DNA of 64,000 nt from Lytechinus variegatus. Taxonomy: Eukaryota > Echinodermata > Echinoidea > Temnopleuroida > Toxopneustidae. Position numbers and translations under genes: made by a program. The DNA is taken from assembly GCF_018143015.1 (NCBI RefSeq), contig NC_054742.1:60644853-60708852 (forward strand). Reading direction: 5' to 3'. This document shows positions 47,612 to 60,301 of the stretch, in pieces. A model generated the notes under the pieces. It saw only the letters and a list, made by a program, of their open reading frames with translations, did not search any database and was not told the DNA's origin. The stretch's first letter is position 1. Each line of letters begins with the position of its first letter.

Positions 47612-50600
47612 ACTTCTTTTCACAAGACAATAATGAGAAAATTATATTATTTAATATTTCAAATGATAGTACAATAGAAATAGTTAGTGGGTGTCGCCAA
47701 TGTCCCCTCATTTGCATATTGATCAGGATATGAATATAATTATATTGTGATACACTATTAATACTATAAACTATTGTGAAATGTCAAAGTTTCTTACTTT
47801 ATATTCGACTTTGAAGAAATTTGATTTTCAGCATCATGGATCTTTCTCTCTATATTCAAATCAACTTTTACGTTCGGGTGGACCTATCCTTAAAATCGGG
47901 TTGGGGCATCAAAAGAGTATATTGTATGGACTTATTGTTTTGTTTTAATTGAAAATTAACATCTAACACGAAATAGTTATGTTTGCAATTTCAAGTCCAA
48001 TAAACACCTCCTTTAGTTTATACGTTATTCTGCAACAAAATAAATGACAATAATTGAAAAATAAAACAAGAAAATGGGAAGAATATATTAGATATTCGAT
48101 ATATTACAGTCTCTTGCATAAAAAATCCATTTCGCCATGACATATTATTTTCAGAATTTGGATAAACACAAGAATGTGTACTAACACATTCCCTTCAATG
48201 TTCTCTATCATTCTACACAGGGGCAGTTATGTCTAGTCTCAACTTGAGCCTTATGCACTGCTTCAAACCTTCAACATAAGCAGAGTGGAAGCCTCATATT
48301 TAAACATTCGATGTGAATTTGACGAGCGAACATTTCTACGAAATATTCAACTCACGGATTATCTATGAGTGACGAAAGTTTTTTTTTCGGTTTTCGGTTT
48401 TAAGAATTCATTTTATGGCATGACATAATTTGAGGTCTCGAAGGAGGAGAAAATGTTTGTTTATTTGAAATGAATTTGTTAAGAATAAGAGTCATCGATA
48501 ACGGAAAGGGACTGTTTTGTGAAATGATCATAATTAATCCCAATTAAATGATTGGCTGAAATATATAACGTGACTAGATACTTATAAATGCTAGCAGGAA
48601 AAAAACTAACGACAAATAATAATGACTATTTTTTTTTGACTGGTCACAGTTTGAAATTAGTATGTCTGATAAAAAACACGGATCCATACCGCTATGTATA
48701 ACTTTAAACTATATATAATATTAAATTTGCTCGGGCATTAGAATAACTATCCACAAGTACATTTCAAACAGTTCAGGTGTCCTCAGCTGTGCATCTGATC
48801 TGTTCCAATGATATCTCGACTCGTGTGTAATCCTTAGTAATGCCAGATGATGTGTGATTATATTGCTGTCAACTTCGGCAGCTATAGTATTGTTTATATC
48901 GCAGTCAGGCGGGTCTTCGACTGTATTGTATATAATGTTTGCAAATACTTCATAACCGTATGATTTTGTTTTCTATGAACTATTTTGAAAGTTTTGTATA
49001 TATATATATACTTCTTATAGCAATAACAACAGTCTTAATTTACCCAGGGTATCCACTTGTATAAGTTATACAGCGGGCCCTGTATAACATACATAGGTTA
49101 TTATTACCCTTGGCAAGAAAGCAGGTTTCACTAATCATATTCATTGCTATGACCTGGTCATATATGTTAATGTATATATACGATTTGTTCAATGTACATG
49201 TTTAATAAAAATTCATGTATTAAAAGTGTACAACATTTTAATAAGAATTTTACTGATTACTGTATGTTATTTGATTTTATTTTGCTGCCCTCTTAAGATT
49301 GCAATAAGCTAAACGTATAAATTGAAAAGAAAAAAAAAATTCTTAAGACAAACCTGGGTTGAGCGAAAAATTATTCCAATGAGAATTTGATGAGATGTTT
49401 TTATTCCACGATTCTTTGTTATTTTTCGTCATCCTAACTATAAATCAGGCGCCGTGAACCGGGGGGTGGAGCTTCACCTTTCACCCCCCCCCCCCCATAC
49501 ACACCTAATTTTTGCAATAAACTTGTACAAAAACGTAACAAAACATTATTTCATTGTGATTTTCTATAATTATGGTCAACCCCATTCCCACCCCCACACA
49601 CTTTCAAAACTATTCCGTGGCCACTGTGAATATATCATGACAAAATTAGTTTTTCATAAAGAGAAATCAATCGAAATTCATACTTTTTCGTCCTCAGTAA
49701 AGTGCGATTTTTTTTTTCATTCATTTATTTTTTTTTGTGGGGGGACAAAATGTGCAAAAAAAGGCTTGTGGCAGACACTTCATAAATTTCTATCTATGCT
49801 CGCCCATAGCTTATTATAGGCCTATAGTTACCATCTTTTTTGTTTTGATGTATGAGATTCATAATTGTGATTCAATGTAAAGAAAATCGATCGAATGTAC
49901 ACTGTCAGATTCTTTCGAGCTTTTTTCTTTTAAAAAAAGAAAAGTGTGTCCATGGTTTTTTCAACACATTCAGTATCAGTATGTTTTTAACATCATGATA
50001 TGTAACCTTGCACTGATGAAGAGAGATCCTTACATCCATGGCTTCCATCTCAAAAATAAATCTTTAGACAGCGAACGCGGAAGGATACCAGGGTGAGCAA
50101 ACGAACATGAACCTCAGATCACATTGAGAAACAGGAAGATCACTCCCAGAACACACAACTCAAAACTCATCCGCTGAGAACAAGAAGGGCTTTAAAGTCA
50201 TGTCTATGTATTGGACTTATCGTCTTTCTGGCACTGTACATGCAAGATATGACTAAACATGTACTCTTTTGAAACATCATCCCCCGCTATGTATTGGCCT
50301 CGTTGCTATTTCTAAACATTAAAGTAAATCTACAGTTTTAAAAGTTGAATAATGTCTAGACAATAATGAAAAGAGGCCACCGAATAATGCTGAATTTTAT
50401 TTTTCATGCAACAAAAATGCATTTGCATTTCTATATGTAACGTGGTAGCATAGAGACATGCAGGAAATTCGAAAATTAAACACAAAATCTAACATTTGAA
50501 AAAATCATGTAGATTTCTTCAGAATTTCCGGACAAGACCCCCCCCCTTCCTTCTAAAAAAAATCCCTAACACGTAGTAGGACGCAATAGTTTCTAGACAT

Positions 50601-51739
50601 GCATAATCCACCAGCCCATGATACCACCATCATGTCCATGGAAAAAAACAAAATGTTAAATAAGGAAGAAGACGTATTTGCAACTGCAATGCGCTATAAT
50701 TTCGACAACGATCAAAAACAAAATAATCACGATCTCGTTTGGCGACAAACGGACAGTGTGCTCTTTCAGACACACACACACAAACATTTGATATTCCATT
50801 CTATGAGATTTAAATGCCTGCTAGAATTATAAATTCATCTTCGAAAATGTTACATATGTCATCGACGGTCAAGATGAAGGATGCCATCCAATTTGTTCAG
50901 AAGTTCCACCCAGCCATCCAAAACGACAACTATACTACAAAAAAAAATAATAAAACAACTAACGAAAAAGCGGCTTGATCATTTTTAGTTCGAAATCATG
51001 ACGGAGGTTCGAAACTACAAAATTGATCAAGTAGAACAAATGAAAATTATAATTTACATTGGATTTGAACATGAAAACACGTTTTTGAGCAAGTTTGAGT
51101 CTGATATGCACCAAACGTTTAGTATCTTCGGAACCTCGTTCGCCTGCGTAACACTGCTCAAGTCTTGAAAAAAAAGCCATGGAAGGTTGCGGCGCCATCT
51201 TTTTGCGCTACAGATTTATTGTGAAAAATGTCGAGGGAGGGGGAGGGGGGGTAAGCAGCCACCCGAGCTGGATAGGGTTAGAGGGTTAAAATTTTCGCTG
51301 GTTTGCGATCGCCTTTTTGGGATGTTGTACCGCCTCTAAGGATCTGGGTCATTTAACCACTTATTACGTACTCCTACAGGGTAAACTGTACCAAGATCAA
51401 CAGCCAAGCGCAGCAAAGTATCAAGTATTCCATGCTTGCTTGGTAAATTTTGACACCCCCCCCCCCCCCCTCCATCCCCATCTGCATCAGGTACAGAAAC
51501 CTGAAACACACCATCACAAGGGTGACGGTAACTTGTCGACACTAATTTGCCGTTTGACAACTTAATTCATAGATTTTGGATGATGGAAATGGATGATCAA
51601 CGACTTAATTCCTGAGCAAAGGTTAATTCAAATTATTCATATCGAAGCTACATTGACATTGTAATGAGTCGTAACGTCTAGTCGAAACTACTTCATGAAC
51701 ATTACAATCATTTCCCTTTTGGGGATGAGATCAAGCTGA
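47612..51739. other. Region after gene D, no gene seen
   Basis: AT-rich sequence with a TA run near 49003, C homopolymers near 49482, 50539 and 51455, and T runs near 49717. Open frames are short and low-complexity. I see no domain, signal peptide or splice-consistent exon chain. Confidence 0.5.
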
Positions 51740-51997
51740 GACCCTGATGGAAATATGAACGCAGAATATGCGAACGCTATTAACTGTTTTGAATCAATTG
51801 GAGATTTGAGTCATCACCGGGACAGTCGGCTCAGTCGTCATTCGCTACCCGGCACCCTTTGGATTCAGTCTCCATACAATCAAGAGTTCGACAATACCTT
51901 TCAGATTCGAACAAATTATTCTTACGATCTCAGTACTACTCACACTGAACTCAGGGACAATCCTGCAATTACGAGGAAATCGTTCAATATTCAATGA
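51740..51997 (+). CDS. Weak candidate exon of unknown gene
   Basis: An open frame of about 85 codons with an ATG at 51755 and a TGA at 51995-51997, non-repetitive and without low-complexity bias. The peptide has EYANAI near its start (gene C's tail also has EYANAD) and several tyrosines. The possible acceptor CTGAG at 51739 has only a fair pyrimidine tract. No partner exon is found, so this may be chance. Confidence 0.2.
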   Translation, partial: DPDGNMNAEYANAINCFESIGDLSHHRDSRLSRHSLPGTLWIQSPYNQEFDNTFQIRTNYSYDLSTTHTELRDNPAITRKSFNIQ

Positions 51998-52330
51998 TTC
52001 TTGACTATGGTTTATTTTTTCGGAAAGGACTCATTTAATATACCCACATGTATTATTCAACATTAACTCGACCCGTTTAATGATACCTTTATGTATTACC
52101 GAGCGGTACAACTTGTTTGTGTCTGATGTCAAACTTTTGCCCTAATACCTAACGGCGTTCGTAACAAGTTACTTGGCAAGCTTCTTCGTCATCGGCCCAT
52201 GATTGAGGCAAACTTTGCAAACAATCGCATGCCGGTGGGTTAACAGGAGAGGATATCGGAATCCTAAACCGCCGAGCAAATCAGGACATCGCACGGTAAC
52301 GTTAACGAAAGGAAGAAATACATTATTTAA

Positions 52331-52418
52331 TCTGTGAACGACGGGAGTTACTTGTCGGACTATTGGACAAAGCGAGACTGGAATCTATGCAGAGGTCCAG
52401 ACACTGCCACCATAAAGT
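52331..52418 (+). other. Weak candidate exon with strong donor
   Basis: An open stretch containing SYLSDYWTKRDWNLC ends at a consensus donor (AAAGT|GTAAGT) at 52418/52419. No start codon or good acceptor precedes it, and the next acceptor-like site is the odd CAG|GTGAGT at 52895. It could be a 5' exon of an unseen transcript. Support is thin. Confidence 0.2.
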
Positions 52419-52619
52419 GTAAGTTACAAGGTCTTCCATGGGTTTTATATTCATTCAATCATGACCTTCGTCCATGTGCCAGTTTTCAAGGCGTGCTTTA
52501 TTTGATTATAAATTACTTATCATTATCATTTATTTATCATTCGTCGAACAGTTTCAAATCATCTTTGAAAATGATTTTTTATCCATTCTTTATCATTCAA
52601 ATATACTTCGTATTTATCC

Positions 52620-52880
52620 CTGTCTTATCTTTCTTGGCATTATGTCCTTATTCCTCTTGTTTCTTTTCATCCTCCTCCTCCACATGTCTTGTTCTACTTT
52701 TCTTCTTTTTTTCTTGCTTTTATGCTTACACTTCTTTTTCTTCTCCTCCTGTCTTAACATACTTCTCCTTTCTCTATCTCCTGCCTCTTATCTCTCCCTC
52801 TATCTATCCATTACTCGTTCTCTCTCTACTCATTCAACACATTTTTTCTGTCCATCTACGATAGTCATGATAGTTCAAAT
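52620..52880. repeat. Pyrimidine-rich low-complexity tract
   Basis: C/T-rich sequence (TTCCTCTTGTTTCTTTTC and similar) that produces long Phe/Ser/Leu open frames in two frames. These frames have no domain and I treat them as composition artefacts. Confidence 0.7.
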
Positions 52881-53157
52881 AGTTCTCTCTTTCAGGTGAG
52901 TCATGGGCTCATGGCGAAACTTTTTTAAAAGATTACTTCGATATGGATGACTATTTTCTTAACGTACTTTTTAACTTTCCTTTATTGGTTCCTAGTTTTT
53001 GTCTATACTTTGTAGCTGCTTGATGACATTCCGTCTTCTTCTGCATTACTACAGTACACTATTTTATGTATTCATAGAAATGTTCCGATACCCGCGAGTC
53101 AAGTCTCGGTGCAATTATTTGTGCTTCGTATCATCGATCAAGCCGTATGCCTCAGTC

Positions 53158-53259
53158 ACACCAACGAAACCGATTCCAAAACGACCGATTGTATCTCATT
53201 GATAATAATAACTGAATAACGTAATATCCTTTGTCGGTCTGGGGTGATTTCACCGGTGT
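53158..53259. repeat. 102-bp inverted-repeat element (copy 2)
   Basis: ACACCAACGAAACCGATTCC at the left and GGGGTGATTTCACCGGTGT at the right form inverted ends like those of 44699-44786, with a similar ACCGATTG core on the left and GGTCTGG on the right. Confidence 0.6.
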
Positions 53260-54788
53260 GACTAGAGCATTATCCATGCTCCGTGTGCTTTAGCTCATAC
53301 ATTGAACAGGAATTAGTGATACATCCATGCTCTGAATAAGTTGCAATGAATCGTGTCAAAGATACAGTATGTCATGTATGTGGCATTCAGAGGGTGTCGC
53401 ATATTCTTTGTGACATGAAGCTATTTCGAACCGTTAAACACCTGATTAGTCAGAAAATCCCATTGTTTTATAGTATACATGTACGTGACGATATAGAGGT
53501 GTTTTTAACAACCGAAGATAAAGTATGGAACTATGAGAAGAAAATAATTAGTGGTGAAGGGGGGAGGAGAGTGTATGTCACCTTGCATGCGCCCCCAAAG
53601 ACACCCCTCCCTTACATCTTATCGGAAATACCGGTCATCGTTTTAAGCACCATACATTTTTTATCTAATGTGCTCAAGGGCGGGAATCTAGGGGCGTTCC
53701 CCTATCCCCCACTATGTATAATATATATATATATATATTTATATTGTACAGTACCTGGAGAAGATCATCTCGTGCCACACCACCCCCCCCCCCTTTCAAG
53801 AGCTTGCTGTGCATGAATTGTTCCCTACTTGGTTCCTCATACTGAGTATTACAATGAGAAAATGTGCTCATGTGCTCAGTCATTCCATTTCGTGATAACA
53901 TTCTAATTGCACTCGACAGCTTTCCAATTGTCAGACAGAGCGCCAACATTCACAAAATAACGCAACTTGAGCAAAAAGGTGAATACAGTGAGGTTTCAAG
54001 GCGTTTAAAACGTACCGAAATTAATAGAAAGAAAAGCAATTATCTACACAGACCAAACATGCCATACAATTATATGTGAGCAGGTTAAATAACTTTCTTT
54101 TCATAGGTATTAATTTTTTTTTCCAGGGTAGTCACTTAGTTGTGTTTTTTTTCCTTCTATCAAACCTTGAATGTAGTGATTCCCTCATCCATTCTAGTAA
54201 ATCACACCTCCAAATTATCAGTACATTATGCATGACAAGCATACATTATCAAAGTGAGCGGCTACCCCATTTGATAGTGCAATGTATCAGTAGTGAACGA
54301 ATCTACCCCTGATTCCTAACCAGTGGTACATCTGGTCTTACTTCCTATGTAGGTCAATCGAGCTTAATCACGGGTGTTAAATCTTGCCTCTTAATTAGCA
54401 GAAGATATTCAGCTGTTTTTCCTGTCAATTTCAGATATCCCATCTAAACTGATTTATCCTTTTTTTAGAGTAATATCTATAGAACAAGAAGTCTTTTATT
54501 AATAAGTTAGAGGATTACTTGCCATTGCCCACATCATCTATTAATAAAGTTTGTAAAATCAGAGGCATTCATTAGGTTATCAGAATTATTGATGTATTTG
54601 GCCTTGTCTGTTTACTCCGAAAATGTAATGGACACTCACTTAATTATCATTTCCCTATGAATGTACATGTAATGTTGAGGTGATTTTTTATTCCAATTTA
54701 CATTAATGCAACAATGACTATGTCTGAGCTTCGTTTATCTATACCGACCTAGGTTACGATATAGATCGTGCTTGAAAAATAATTGCCC

Positions 54789-54951
54789 TGGGGGCGTTTC
54801 ATCAATATTTTCATCCGACAAGTTGTCAGATCTGACAACTTTCCTGGATTCTGATTGGTTGAGAAGCACTGTTACTATAGTAACTGTCGCATAAAACAGG
54901 ACTTGTCGGATAAAACGGCTGACAAGTCCTTTCATGAAACGCTCCCCAGAT
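54789..54951. repeat. GGGGGCGTTTCATCAA TIR element
   Basis: The left end GGGGGCGTTTCATCAATATT is mirrored by TTTCATGAAACGCTCCCC at the right. Inside, ATCCGACAAGTTGTCAGAT and GACTTGTCGGATAAAAC/GACAAGTCC add further symmetry. It is a short non-coding DNA element. Confidence 0.7.
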
Positions 54952-55509
54952 CTTCTACAACAAACAAAGAACATAGACAAAGGAATTCATCTAACAGAGA
55001 GAAAGTACATGATGGGGGTTATTTCTCCCGATTCTGACAGGTTTTAGGCTATTATTGTCTCTTCTTCTACATTAGTCATATCACATTCCCGGAAATGGGT
55101 CGTTCTAAATTTAAATTTGAAAAAAAATGGAACATGCTCAGAACACCAGCATGCCCAATGAGATCTTCTACCTGGCTTCGCTCAGTCAAGACCAAAATTA
55201 GCCCAAACCATGTCAGCTCAGGAAATTGGGACAACTTGAGCACTAATTGATACAATCTGTCGAGAGCTCCAACAGGATCTTAAAGCAATGTTACACAATT
55301 GCCTTTTTGAAGACTCTCCGTTCTTTGCTATGGTCTAATAAATATCCCTGTTTTTCAGTTGTGGTGGTAGTTCTGTGGCTTACTCAAATATGCTAGTATG
55401 CCGACATCGCTTGATCTGTCTTTTCTCTCTCAATTTCCTTTAAATTTCCATTTGAGGAGGCGGTTGGCTTACATGTATTTTCATGAGAGCAATTCCTTAA
55501 AAAGCTAAT

Positions 55510-55700
55510 GGCCTTTTCACACGTGAATCATGAATCACCATTGTAATGATGATTGCTATTGTAATCGTGACTGTGATTAGCGTTCGTGATTCTAATCGTT
55601 TTTCTAGTTTGGTTTCACACGTGCTCAATATTCGTCATTAACCTTATTTTTCACTGGAATCAGAATTCAAATTACGATTTTTTTTACCTTGTGAAAGGGC
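55510..55700. repeat. CCTTTTCACA-type inverted-repeat element, short deletion copy
   Basis: It has the same ends and right half as the 17279-17761 element (GGCCTTTTCACACGTGAATC at the left, TTGTGAAAGGGC at the right) but is only 191 bp, so it looks like an internally deleted derivative. Confidence 0.7.
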
Positions 55701-58700
55701 GGTAAGAGCATCAGAATCGGTAGACTAGATAATTACGGGAGTGTGGATACGCGCACTATACAAATACCCTTTGTTACCATTATTATTATAATTCATAAGT
55801 ACCCCCCCCCCCTCCGGACCCCCTGCTGATTCATAACTAGTATATTTTCTGCACTTTTGGCGGTAAATATTTTAAATTTGATATAGGCCTAGCTGTGTTC
55901 AAAACTATTTAAGTATCAATATATAAAAAGACATATGCTTAAAAAAATCATGTACATGTATTTAGGGCCTATATTACCCCTACTTTGATTAAGAAGTTTA
56001 AAAAGAAGACATTGTTTCGTCATCGTTGACCTTGTCCCCACCTCCCTAATCACATGTTGTCGCCCCTTATTTAAAGGTATATTCATGTATCGGTAGATAT
56101 GGGTCCAATCAAAAATAAAAATAGTCAAAATTAATAAGATAATTAGTAAGAATGTATAAGAATTCCGGTTTATTTTCACCAACTACATTTTAAATTTTAC
56201 CCACATGATTTTCACAATTTTAATTAAGAGTCAAGCAGTGTATTTGAACCCCCCCACCCCCCCCCCCTTTCTCTCTCTCTCACTAATTCTTATATGATAT
56301 GAAGGATATTGCATGAGCTGTGTAAAGAAAGTTCGTGCAAGCAGTTTACTTCTGTCACCAATCGACAGGCCTATCCTTCGCTTTGCAAAACAATCGGGGA
56401 AACCGATTAAACAATTGCTATGGTAACGAGGAAGCGCGCCAAGGAATTGAGTGGTTTTCTACAGGAGGTATTGTTTGAAGGTGTCTTAGACAGAATGGTT
56501 ACAAGACTAAAGCAGAAATAAGCTACGAAAATGGAGAAGAGACTCGGGCTATTTAGTTAAATCTGTACTTTCTAATCTATGATTCACGTAAGGCTTGTTG
56601 CATAGAGATAAATCCATCATTTGATAGTTAAAAAAATGAGATTTTATTAAACTGAACTCTGTGACCTGCATTTGTCAAATGACTGCCTTCTAGGATAAAC
56701 TACGCTTTATAGACGGTCAAACTATAGATGTCTGGTATATCAACACTAATTAGGAGTGGAAATCAAAATACATATTTTACCAATTCCACAGCAGACAATT
56801 CTTGTAAATGCAGGAAACAAAACAGCTAGCCTATGCACATCTCTTGTCAGATTTGGCTGCCACTGACGTACATATGGGGGTGTTTCGGCACTCTACCACC
56901 TCTACCTCCCCCCCCCATAAAGGTTCCATGACCAATAAAAAAAGCTAAAAGAAAAAATAAGGGGTAAAATCTAAAATACATCACTAAAGCTTGATAGCTT
57001 CGCTCTCTCGCAACATTTACAAAATATTCTCACAAACGCCCTGATGTGCCCCCCCCCCCCTTGACGCTGCTGGCTCATTACTTAAAATTAGTTTGCAGGG
57101 TTCCAAGTATGGCCAAAGAATAACTCTTTGGTGCCAGTTTTCTAACCTTTCATAAACTTCCATCATATGTATCAGATTTTAAAGGGGAAATGGCAATTGC
57201 CTTATAAACCTACTAATCTTTGTCCACTGTACATTTCCCGAAGAACTTGAACTTATGGCCTCTATATGACATTGATGGCTATAGGCAGGAAAGTAAACAA
57301 CATTGATATCGCCTGGTTTAAAGCCCGGTTCTTTATGCCAATGTTATGTCAGCCTTCTTGCCTTTGAACCGCTTGAAAGTACTATGCATCCTGCAGACTT
57401 GCACGTAACCCATCGTCATGTCTCGACATCACAAAATTTGGCAATGACTAGTAAACTTTTACCATAAAAGTTCAATATTTTTTTAAAAAATAATTATTCA
57501 AGTAGAATGAATGTTTTCGATATTCAAAATGATGTGAACATCGTTCATGGAAACAAAAGAATACCTAAGCCGGTAACTCAAACGGGAACTCAAGGCGGTA
57601 CGGGGGCCGCCGGATATCCCTTGCCTATATATCGAGCGTATATGACTTCTATTTTTTTGTGAGCGAGTGAAATGACTTACAATACCATTTTCCCATTCAC
57701 TCCCACCTCCCACCTTGAACTTTATTTTAACAAACCATCTACAGAGCATTCTTGAATTAAAGTTATTGAACAAAATAGTTTTATAAAAATACACACAATG
57801 CTAAAATGATAAGAAATAGTGGTTAAAGATGTATTATCATTCCCGGTTATTAGTGCCATATGTAAGCATGGTAAAAGCATATTATGTTTCTTTCTTCATG
57901 ACTGTATACATGTACGTTCTCATGTAATATTGTTTGCAGGTACGCTGCATATACTGTATGTAGACAACTCTTCTCTGAGGCTCACCATTACGAGCATTTC
58001 CCAATGTGATTCGAATGTTAAGTATAGCACATGATAAAGACCGATTCTTGATGACTGGGAACCCTTGGGTGAATCATTAACAATCTAAAGGTGTGTTTGG
58101 GAGTGAGAGAATTCTATTGTCACACCTATCATTTGCCAAAGGGACAGGATTTCTCAAAACTTCACCCTGGGGTAAAAAGTACCTGGCTAAGAGTTTTATG
58201 ATTAATGCAAACTGGTTTTGAACTCTCGTGAAGACACAGAAAGACTTGCCTTGTTTAACTTAACCCTAGTCTGAATAGCAGCAAGGTTTGGGATGACCCT
58301 GGTCTGTGACTATGTGTGGTAATAAATTATCCTAAAAAGGTCAGACTCCCGAAGGGTCTAGGTTTGGTTTAACTCTTCAAAACAAATCATAGCCAACGAA
58401 TTGTTCGATCGTATAGGCAAAAAAGAAATAAAATAAAATTAAGAATAATATGCTATGTGATTTAAGCTTTAAGTTAAATTCTACACTTGTCAAATTTTGT
58501 AATAAAAATATTGCTATTGTCAGTTTGTGCACACTTCTCGTGAAATTCTGCCGTTTGCCTTGATCAACTACGGCCTGCCAAAATGAAACATGAAAGGGGC
58601 TTTCAAGTTTAAGACAAAGGATAGAATAAAAAAAAAAATGTCCTAAGCAATAACAAACTAAAGGCATGGACTCGCCTAAACTTATACTATAGATCATAAA

Positions 58701-58734
58701 TGGGAGTTACAGAAACTTGGGCAATTAACTATAT

Positions 58735-60010
58735 AATCTATGTTAGATATAGACGTAGACCTAGATCTCTATAATCTAGATCCAATTCTTCAAAACTATG
58801 CTATTCCAAAATAAGGGCTTGGCATAAATGTAGGTAGGGCCAGTGCATCATCTTAGGATAGGCCTAGCCCTAGGGATGGGGTAGTAAAAGGTCTAAAAGT
58901 TAGATCTACCATGTCTAGATCAATCACCTAGGCTAGGCCTAAGTAAGTCCTAGTTCCCTTTCTTCGGCTTTACAATCAATCTAGTGCCTTTTTATCCAGA
59001 TCATATAAATTTATGCCCCTATACCTAGTCCTAAACCCTAATGTAAAACTGTAGTGTAGTGTTACTGCTAGATTAGGCCAAGATCAAGATCTATCATAGA
59101 TCTAAACCTAGATCTAGTCAATGTAGGATTTTGCCCATTACAGTTAAATTAGACTCTTATTAGATTCTAATAAGAGTCTAATTTAACTGTAATGGGCAAA
59201 ATCCTACATTGACTAGATCTCCCTAGGCCTAGATCTATTCTAATTTAGAATAGATCTAGATCTAGATCTAGGGATTATACTGACCTTAGGCTAGATCTAA
59301 CCGTTAGACCCAGTCCTACTCCTAGGCTAGATCTCTTGTCTACGTAAGACATAGATGAATTGAAAGATGTGTTGTAGATCTAGATCTAGTCTAAGTTAGA
59401 GACAAGAGTAAATCTAGATGAGATACTGATCTAGGCCTAACGTTAGATCTAGATTTAGTTATGGATCAAATATTCTAATTTAACGTTAGAATAAGTTAAT
59501 CTTTAAAGTCAAGAATATGCTTTATCTGTTAGGGTTATGGTCCTGTCTAGGTGTTACTCAGTCTCAGAATGAGAAGTAACAAAAAATTGGGCCTAAGCCA
59601 GGGCCTAACCACTAAGTTAGAGTAGGAGACTAAACTTCTAGATCTAGATCTAGGCCTAGTAACGTTAGAACTTTGATCTCGACTAGGCCCTAGGGCCTAA
59701 GCCCTAAAAAGTCCCTAGGCTAGATCTCTAATGTTAGTCTAAAACCATCGACCTTTAATAGACTCGACTAGATCGACAAAGTTAGGCCTAACGTTAGATA
59801 ATAATACGGTAGGCCTAGGCAGAAGATCTATCTAACGACAACGTTAACTTACTAGTAGGCCTAGCCTACTTAAGTTAGTTAGGCCTTGCAAAAGTTACAA
59901 AAATTACATTCTGCGTGTCAGAGTAGGCCCTAGTCTAGTCTAACTCATAATCTAGATCTATACTAGACCCTATATCTAACATTAGAGTCTACGTTAGGTT
60001 ATTCTAACGG
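58735..60010. repeat. CTAG/AGATCT/AGGCCT/AACGTT-rich tract
   Basis: For about 1.3 kb the sequence is dominated by short self-complementary words such as AGATCTAGATCTAG, TAGGCCTAG and TAACGTTAG in no fixed period, with no protein-coding frame. It contains the perfect palindrome at 59110-59220 and ends shortly before the hAT element at 60310. It does not look like a simple tandem satellite, as no constant unit is visible. Confidence 0.6.
59110..59220. repeat. Perfect 111-bp palindrome (55-bp arms, 1-base centre)
   Basis: The left arm 59110-59164 starts AGATCTAGTCAATGTAGG and the right arm 59166-59220 ends with its exact reverse complement CCTACATTGACTAGATCT. The single central base is T at 59165. 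I compared all 55 positions and found no mismatch; the symmetry stops abruptly at both outer edges. Confidence 0.9.
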
Positions 60011-60301
60011 GACTTTAATAATAATAATTGACAAACGATACAGTACCGGTACATGAACATCAATGATTGGGACTGACAACAAAAACGGTCGCTCAGACAG
60101 AGTCAGATTCATTTGAGTTTGGGGATGATTTACTTGTAACAGTTCATTAATACAAATATGGATGAATAAAATAACAAATTCTTACCAAAATTGTTGATGA
60201 GTATTATTCTTTTAATAATGCTCTTGTTAGGAATCACGTGATTTGAAGAAAACAAAGTTAATGGCAATAGGGGCCTAGCCTAGATCTATATGTTGTCAAC
60301 A

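Larger units (their letters stand above)
53262..58730. other. Non-coding region with scattered repeat elements
   Basis: No gene recognised. It holds the TIR elements at 54789-54951 and 55510-55700, a TA run near 53720-53738, C homopolymers near 53782, 55801, 56251 and 57047, and a hAT-like/CGCTCTCTCGCAAC-type remnant at about 56876-57070 similar in style to 4079-4309. The 156-codon open frame at 53346-53816 runs into a TA microsatellite and shows no domain. Confidence 0.45.

Noticed and set aside
52334-52899. 141- and 176-codon Phe/Ser/Leu-rich frames
   Set aside because: They come from a pyrimidine-rich low-complexity tract, have no domain, and occur in two frames at once.
53346-53816. 156-codon open frame
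   Set aside because: It runs into a TA microsatellite and a C homopolymer, with no signal, domain or splice context.
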